A stretch of 37,614 bases of DNA from a virus. A program made the position numbers and the translations under genes. Below, in pieces: positions 33,359-37,614 of this stretch (its first letter is position 1; the number at the start of each line of letters is the position of its first letter). Where the stretch lies: the IMG/VR virus record IMGVR_UViG_3300001678_000032, positions 1 through 37,614 of that record, one strand, 5' to 3'. The notes beneath the pieces are model-generated. The model worked only from the letters and a program-made list of their open reading frames with translations. It made no database searches and was not told where the DNA came from.

Positions 33359-34074
33359 TGTCTTTACCGGTTGGCATAGATGCCTTAAAATCTACAATAG
33401 GAAAACGTGGGGGTTTAGCTAGAGCTAATCGCTTTGCTATATATATTACTCACCCTAATATGAAGAGCCCATTGGGTCCAGGTCTATTCAACGCTGATAT
33501 TGGATCGTTGGTATCAAACGTAGCTGGCACACTACTATCTGGTGGAGCCGTCGATCCAATGGCGTTTATCAACGATCCAAGAGATATGTTTTTATTATGT
33601 GAGAGTGTACAACTTCCTGGTAAGAGAATTGCCACTATGGAATCGTTTGTTACTCACAAGGCCATTAAAAAACCTTATTCATACTTAGTTGATGAAGTTA
33701 CTTTTACATTTATACTAACTAACGATTACTATGCTAAAAAGTATTTTGATTCGTGGCAAGCGTTAGTGGTTAATCAAGATTCACTTAAACTGAATTATAA
33801 AAGTGACTACGTAACCGACATAACATTACAACAGTTGACAGCATCTAACGACATTATACCAGCTTATAGTGTTAAACTGAAGAATGCATTCCCTATAGCA
33901 GTCAACGCTATTGAATTATCGAACTCAGTAGAGAATAGTCTCTTACAGTGTTCAGTAACAATATCATTTGATGATTGGGAAGAAATAGGATTACTAGATG
34001 GGTTTACCGATTTAGTATCTAAAGGAAGAGACATATTTGATGCAACAGTGGGACAAGTAAAAAGTTTATTTTAA
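33358..34074 (+). CDS. Tail-tube-fold protein, possibly gp54-like tube initiator
   Basis: The start ATG 33358 is chosen (238 aa). GGAG lies 9 nt upstream, and a GTG at 33352 would be only 3 nt from it. It overlaps the previous stop as TAATG. 'RANRFAIYI', 'CESVQLPGKRIATME', 'DEVTFTFILTNDYYAKKYFD', 'WQALV' and 'SYDDW'-like 'SFDDWEE' are hallmarks of the gp19/gp54 tube fold in T4-like phages. Since gp48 is encoded divergently and gp26 next, gp54 is the likely identity. The main tube protein gp19 is usually elsewhere, with the sheath gene. Confidence 0.65.
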   Translation: MSLPVGIDALKSTIGKRGGLARANRFAIYITHPNMKSPLGPGLFNADIGSLVSNVAGTLLSGGAVDPMAFINDPRDMFLLCESVQLPGKRIATMESFVTHKAIKKPYSYLVDEVTFTFILTNDYYAKKYFDSWQALVVNQDSLKLNYKSDYVTDITLQQLTASNDIIPAYSVKLKNAFPIAVNAIELSNSVENSLLQCSVTISFDDWEEIGLLDGFTDLVSKGRDIFDATVGQVKSLF

Positions 34075-34098
34075 ATTATATTATAACGGAGATATATT

Positions 34099-34803
34099 AT
34101 GAATACATTACCAACATTATCTGTACCAAAGTACAGTATGAATATACCATCAACTAAAGAAATTATTAGTTACAGACCATATTTAGTGAGAGAAGAGAAG
34201 ATTCTTATGATTGCGTTAGAATCAGAGGATGGTCAATCAATTGAAAGTGCTATTGTAGACATACTATCTACATGTATCGATTACAAGGGAGATGTCAACG
34301 ATCTAACGTCATATGATATTGAATACTTGTTCTTACAATTGAGAAGTGTAAGTGTTGGAGAGAGTATCGATATACTGAGAAGGTGTGTTGAGTGTGATCA
34401 TGCTAATGAGGTAAAGCTTGATATTAATAAAGCTAAGGTGATTTTCGAAGATCAAGATGACGTTATTAAGTTGTCTGATGATTTGGCATTGGAGCTGAAG
34501 TATCCTTCAATAAACTCTAAACTTACATTTGATGATTCAGAGAGTGATACAGAAGTTCTGATTAGAAGTGCTGCTAATGTATTGACTACAATATATCACG
34601 GTGAAGATGTTTATGATGCTCGTGATGTTTCTCTGCAAGAACGTCAAGAGTTTATTGAAGGCTTGAGTAATAACCAGTTTGAACAAGTGATAGATTACTT
34701 ATTGAATGCTCCGTATGTATATTATGAAGATGTGTTTACATGTACTAAATGTGGACATAAAGAGGAATTTAGTTATACAGGATTAATAGATTTTTTTATT
34801 TAG
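34099..34803 (+). CDS. gp26: Baseplate hub assembly protein gp26 (tail assembly chaperone-like)
   Basis: 234 aa (T4 gp26 is 208). 'VPKYSMNIPSTKEIISYRPY' and 'REEKILMIALESEDGQSIES' are the T4 baseplate-hub family opening. Cysteines C96 and C99 (CVEC) and C215 and C218 (CTKCGH) make a probable four-Cys zinc site, with the last pair at the C-terminus. ACGGAGATA stands before the ATG. The gene ends GLIDFFI-stop at a run of seven T (34791-34797). A -1 shift there would add 60 residues and a sensible sequence (see the findings). It lies directly upstream of the tape-measure-like gene, as do chaperone genes in other tailed phages. Confidence 0.8.
   Translation: MNTLPTLSVPKYSMNIPSTKEIISYRPYLVREEKILMIALESEDGQSIESAIVDILSTCIDYKGDVNDLTSYDIEYLFLQLRSVSVGESIDILRRCVECDHANEVKLDINKAKVIFEDQDDVIKLSDDLALELKYPSINSKLTFDDSESDTEVLIRSAANVLTTIYHGEDVYDARDVSLQERQEFIEGLSNNQFEQVIDYLLNAPYVYYEDVFTCTKCGHKEEFSYTGLIDFFI
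34791..34797 (+). promoter_or_regulatory. Candidate -1 frameshift slippery site (T TTT TTT)
   Basis: In the gp26 frame the codons read GAT TTT TTT ATT TAG. The heptamer T TTT TTT allows both tRNAs to re-pair one base back, then TAT TTA GCT follows. The -1 frame stays open to 34979. An AGGA at 34779-34782 lies 8 nt before the site, as in bacterial frameshift stimulators. A small hairpin TCCTA-TTA-TAGGA is at 34827-34839. No experimental support. Confidence 0.5.
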
Positions 34804-34838
34804 CTCTTTCACATGAATCGTTGGAGTCCTATTATAGG

Positions 34839-34979
34839 ATGAACTTTTCGTTGATGGAGGAGCACAAATATAGTTTAACTGAACTAGACAACATGATCCC
34901 ATGGGAACGTGAAATCTATACAAGTTTACTAATTAAGCAGATCAACGAGGATATAGAACATGCCAACAAGCAAGGGTAG
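34839..34979 (+). CDS. Short gp51-position frame, 46 aa if started at ATG
   Basis: From ATG 34839 the frame encodes MNFSLMEEHKYSLTELDNMI, then PWEREIYTSLLIKQINEDIE and a short tail. It is coding-like and lies where T4 has gp51, the hub assembly catalyst (249 aa). The same frame is open upstream to 34773 with LALSHESLESYY, which also looks coding although no ATG lies there. That suggests it is reached by -1 frameshifting from gp26 rather than by an own start. A GGAG at 34823-34826 is 12 nt before the ATG. The 3' end overlaps the next gene by 20 bp. Confidence 0.6.
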   Translation: MNFSLMEEHKYSLTELDNMIPWEREIYTSLLIKQINEDIEHANKQG

Positions 34980-36879
34980 TAACGGTCAAAAGAAGGGTAA
35001 CGGTGGTGCAGGCCTAAAGGCTAGAGAACAGCAGAGTCAGATGCAGGCTACTGCAGATAAGTCAAAAGGCGTTCTGGAGAACATCGAAAAGGAGTTCCTA
35101 GAACTTAAAAAAGTCCTAGGTGACCTTAATAAGAACGTAGCTACCCTAAGAAATGTCGAAATTCTCCAACTAGCTGGTGACTATACAAGTCGTAAAGAAA
35201 CCTTAGCAGAAACAAAAAAAGGTCTTAAAGCTGACAGATCTACGTCCAGACACGCTGTAGAATCTAATGCAAGAAGTGAAGCAGGGTTAAGATCCATCCG
35301 AACTGTTATAGTCGATATGCACAACTCAATAGTGAATGCTTCTGAGTTCGAACGAAGTGAACGTCATAGAATAGCATCTAAAGAGCAGAACGAATCGATT
35401 AAGAAGCACAGAACCATTGGTTGGAACCAGATGACGATGTTGCAAGAGTTTGGTATTTCTAGTGTATCAGGCTTGGACAGAACCAAGAAGTATAAGAATA
35501 AAAAAACAGGCGAGGAGCTTGATAGAAAACAACTACTGGCCATGTGGGATAGAATACCTACTGAGAAAGGTGGTGAAAGAGATCTTGGTTCTGTATCTAA
35601 GGCTTTTGAAAATCCGAATGACCCAAGAAACCGTCAACTGAATGCTGACTTAGAGAAGTACCTCAGGGTCATAGCTGCCAATGACAATCCTGGAATGCCC
35701 ATGGTCGATCGATTCAAGATGGTCCGCAGCAATATGGAAGCACAGTCTCCAGAGAAAAAAGCTAGACAGATATTAGACTTCAATAGGGATAATCACGTTG
35801 AAATAATAAGTCATAACAAAGCTATGCTGGGTGTTGGATCATCTAGCAATGATGCTATGTCTAAGATATTGGGGGTTAATACTAGCATTCTAAATCTACT
35901 AAAAGGTAATGTGTTGTCTGATAAAGAAACCACTAGAGAGAAGCGCAATGCCATAACCAGTCCTAAGTTTAGAAATCTTGGTAGAAGGGGACGATTTGGT
36001 TTAAGGGAGAAAGACAAACCAACAGATAGTGACGGAAGTGTATTTGGATATATTGCAGCAGCAACTGCCGTTCCTGTTGTTGCAAAAGTAGTTAAAAAAG
36101 TTGTTGATAAACGCAAGGTAAAGAAACTTGCTAATAAGAGCATAAAAACACAACAAAGAATAAATAAGAATGTTAATGTCAAGGCTCAGAACATTCAAGC
36201 TCAGACAGATGTTAAGAAGAATACAACTAGAACTAGGGGCGTAAAAAAACCTGTTACAGTTAAATCCAGTGTACCTAAGGTAACTAAATCTACTAGCTGG
36301 ACTCGTAATAAAATAAAGCAATTTGTAAAGGGCTTGAAACCAGGTAATCTTGCATTGATAAAGAACATTGTTAAGTTTAGAGACTTAGGTAAACTAAAAG
36401 CGTTGTTCTTAGCTGGCGGTCCAATTGGAATTGCTATAATGGGAGTGATGTGGTACGTTGAAGCTCAAGCTTTCGATTATCTTGAAGAGATATTGATGGA
36501 AGTTGATAAAGAACAAGCAGCTAAAATTACACTACCTAAAAATGCTAGTATGGATCCAAGTGAAGGCTTATTGGTAATGGTTAAAGATAAAGCTGGCAAT
36601 CTGGTTCCTTTACAGCCAGCTAGTCATAACAAAAACCAACTTGATGCACTGACTAATGCTACTACCTTACAGAAAACAGCTGTGCAACCTAGTACAGATG
36701 GGCCAGCAGCTGCTGGTGGAGCAGGACATGCAGTAGTGAACTCTGGAAACACTAGTAATTCTGGTAATAATGTTACTGTGCACAACTATGGTATAGATTA
36801 TACAGCAGGATATATGAACTCAGAGAAAGCTTTCAACGATCCTCTAATATACCCTAAACCTCTAGCTCCAGGATACTAA
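34960..36879 (+). CDS. Tape-measure-like / baseplate hub protein in the gp29 position, 639 aa
   Basis: The size is close to T4 gp29 (590 aa) and it follows gp26, as in T4. The N-terminal 350 residues are Lys/Glu/Gln-rich and helical, with heptad-like parts ('VLENIEKEFLELKKVLGDLN'). An apolar segment at about 353-375 ('FGYIAAATAVPVVAKVVKKV') and another at about 485-505 ('LFLAGGPIGIAIMGVMWYVE') could be membrane-inserting. Between them is a very basic Lys/Gln/Asn region. The C-terminus is Gly/Asn-rich (SGNTSNSGNNVTVHNYGID) and ends LAPGY. Function inferred from position, length and composition; I do not see direct T4 gp29 identity. Confidence 0.55.
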   Translation: MPTSKGSNGQKKGNGGAGLKAREQQSQMQATADKSKGVLENIEKEFLELKKVLGDLNKNVATLRNVEILQLAGDYTSRKETLAETKKGLKADRSTSRHAVESNARSEAGLRSIRTVIVDMHNSIVNASEFERSERHRIASKEQNESIKKHRTIGWNQMTMLQEFGISSVSGLDRTKKYKNKKTGEELDRKQLLAMWDRIPTEKGGERDLGSVSKAFENPNDPRNRQLNADLEKYLRVIAANDNPGMPMVDRFKMVRSNMEAQSPEKKARQILDFNRDNHVEIISHNKAMLGVGSSSNDAMSKILGVNTSILNLLKGNVLSDKETTREKRNAITSPKFRNLGRRGRFGLREKDKPTDSDGSVFGYIAAATAVPVVAKVVKKVVDKRKVKKLANKSIKTQQRINKNVNVKAQNIQAQTDVKKNTTRTRGVKKPVTVKSSVPKVTKSTSWTRNKIKQFVKGLKPGNLALIKNIVKFRDLGKLKALFLAGGPIGIAIMGVMWYVEAQAFDYLEEILMEVDKEQAAKITLPKNASMDPSEGLLVMVKDKAGNLVPLQPASHNKNQLDALTNATTLQKTAVQPSTDGPAAAGGAGHAVVNSGNTSNSGNNVTVHNYGIDYTAGYMNSEKAFNDPLIYPKPLAPGY

Positions 36880-36901
36880 AAAACCCCCAATTAAGGGGGT
36901 T
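36878..36901 (-). terminator. Rho-independent terminator of gp32
   Basis: The stem AACCCCC/GGGGGTT (36882-36888 with 36895-36901) has a six-base loop AATTAA. On the minus strand it is followed by TTTTTT, the U-tract. It sits between the convergent tape-measure-like and gp32 genes. On the plus strand only TTCCT follows, so it is mainly a leftward terminator. Confidence 0.85.
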
Positions 36902-36925
36902 CCTAAACAATCACTTCAGATTATG

Positions 36926-37614
36926 TTATGATTCCATTGCTAACTTTTTAAAGTAGCTCATAGTGTCATCGCTATCTGTTGATGTAGCTGCTACAGGAGC
37001 TGCTACTGGTTCATTAGAGATAGTATCATCTAAATCCACCTGCTCTGCAGTAGAAGTAACTTGACCACCTTCACCCAATACACGTGTAAGCTTTAAGTTG
37101 AGCTCATCATATGATTTGAATGCACTTGGATCGGTAAACTCTTTAAGAGAGTGTTCAGCGTTATAGATAGCTTCCAACTTGTCGTCTTCAGCTAATGCTT
37201 CTACAGCACCAAACTCAGATCTATCATAGTTTCTGTATCCAGCAACCTTAGCGATCTTCAATTTGAAGTTAGCACCTTTCCATAAGTCAAATGGATTAAC
37301 TGGAGTCTCGTCCGCATATTGTGGTTGCATAGAGTCCATAATCTTATCAAAGATCTTCTTACCATATTCATATAAGAAAGTCTTACCATTATTCTCTGGG
37401 TTCTCTGGATCTGAAACGATATAGATGTTTGAACAGTAATGTAAACGTCTCTTTTGCTTACGTGCGGTATCCTTTCCTTCATTTGTTCCGTTGTTCCACA
37501 ACTTAGAGTTAAGTTCTGAAACTGGATCATCCTTACCAACGGTGGTAAGAGACTTCTCTACGTACCATTGACCTGTTGGACCCTGAAAGAAGTGGTCCCA
37601 ATATTTAGCCCAAG
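36926..37614 (-). CDS. gp32: Single-stranded DNA-binding protein gp32, 5' part outside window
   Basis: 228 residues are visible, open to the right edge, starting WAKYWDHFFQGPTGQWYVEK. 'KRRLHYCSNIYIVSDPENPE' followed by NNGKTFLYEYGKKIFDKI matches T4 gp32 ([27 protein letters not shown] type). 'FDLWKGANFKLKIAKVAGYR' and 'SYDELNLKLTRVLGEGG' also align. The C-terminus is acidic (TDSDDTMSYFKKLAMES). gp32 coats ssDNA and organises replication and recombination proteins. At the T4 zinc ribbon (YIETC...SCPVC) this protein reads YVEKS...DDPVS, so the Cys ligands are absent. It is the only replication gene here. Confidence 0.92.
   Translation of the reverse strand, partial: WAKYWDHFFQGPTGQWYVEKSLTTVGKDDPVSELNSKLWNNGTNEGKDTARKQKRRLHYCSNIYIVSDPENPENNGKTFLYEYGKKIFDKIMDSMQPQYADETPVNPFDLWKGANFKLKIAKVAGYRNYDRSEFGAVEALAEDDKLEAIYNAEHSLKEFTDPSAFKSYDELNLKLTRVLGEGGQVTSTAEQVDLDDTISNEPVAAPVAATSTDSDDTMSYFKKLAMES

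Noticed and set aside
36878-36901. Terminator for the rightward tail operon
   Set aside because: The U-tract follows the hairpin only on the minus strand; on the plus strand TTCCTAAAC follows, so termination in that direction is doubtful.
1-37614. tRNA genes
   Set aside because: No cloverleaf-like segment was noticed and intergenic gaps are all under about 90 bp; a tRNA scan was not run.

Overview
The window is late structural DNA of a T4-like myovirus with AT-rich sequence. The baseplate genes are recognisable as T4 homologues (gp48, gp53, gp27, gp5, gp25, gp6, gp8, gp4, gp26, gp32). They are mixed with proteins typical of marine T4-like phages of cyanobacteria and SAR11, such as the very long DUF4815-type protein and many low-complexity fibre proteins. 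TATAAATA late-promoter boxes also fit a T4-like phage. The host cannot be read from the window; Pelagibacter or a picocyanobacterium is an inference from AT-richness and gene content.

Layout. (1) 1-4865, minus strand: an adhesin or tail-fibre cluster with a truncated fibre carrying 162-bp repeats, a 112-aa fibre-like protein, an 888-aa fibre with six internal repeats, and two small virion proteins. (2) 4942-14565: a twelve-gene accessory cassette inserted between fibre genes. It diverges from a promoter region at about 7804-7859. The leftward arm is acyl carrier protein, FabF-like ketosynthase and two paralogous diiron (acyl-ACP-desaturase-like) proteins. The rightward arm is a radical SAM protein, a QueC-like PP-loop enzyme, a second QueC-like protein without its ATP loop, a glycosyltransferase, a methyltransferase, an Asp/Asn-hydroxylase-like 2OG-Fe(II) enzyme, an unknown protein and a second glycosyltransferase. 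Genes within each arm abut or overlap. (3) 14554-32132, minus strand: fibre and structural proteins, then the baseplate series gp8, a putative wedge protein, gp6, gp25, gp5, gp27, gp53 and gp48. (4) 32193-36879, plus strand: gp4, a possible gp2-like protein, a tail-tube-like protein, gp26, a short gp51-position frame and a tape-measure-like protein. (5) 36926-37614, minus strand: the 3' part of gp32 with its terminator.

The virion genes together make the baseplate, tube and adhesins. The cassette looks like a small phage-borne biosynthetic pathway. The left arm can load, extend and oxidise an acyl chain on a carrier protein. The right arm has the enzymes expected to build, hydroxylate, methylate and glycosylate a product or surface. 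Its product is unknown. The most notable points are: this ACP/ketosynthase/diiron plus radical-SAM/QueC/glycosylation cassette inside the fibre cluster; a candidate -1 frameshift (T TTT TTT) at the end of gp26 just upstream of the tape-measure-like gene; late promoters placed so that the transcript would start at the AUG of genes without a Shine-Dalgarno sequence; and a 52-bp inverted repeat at the left edge that is most likely an assembly or amplification artefact.
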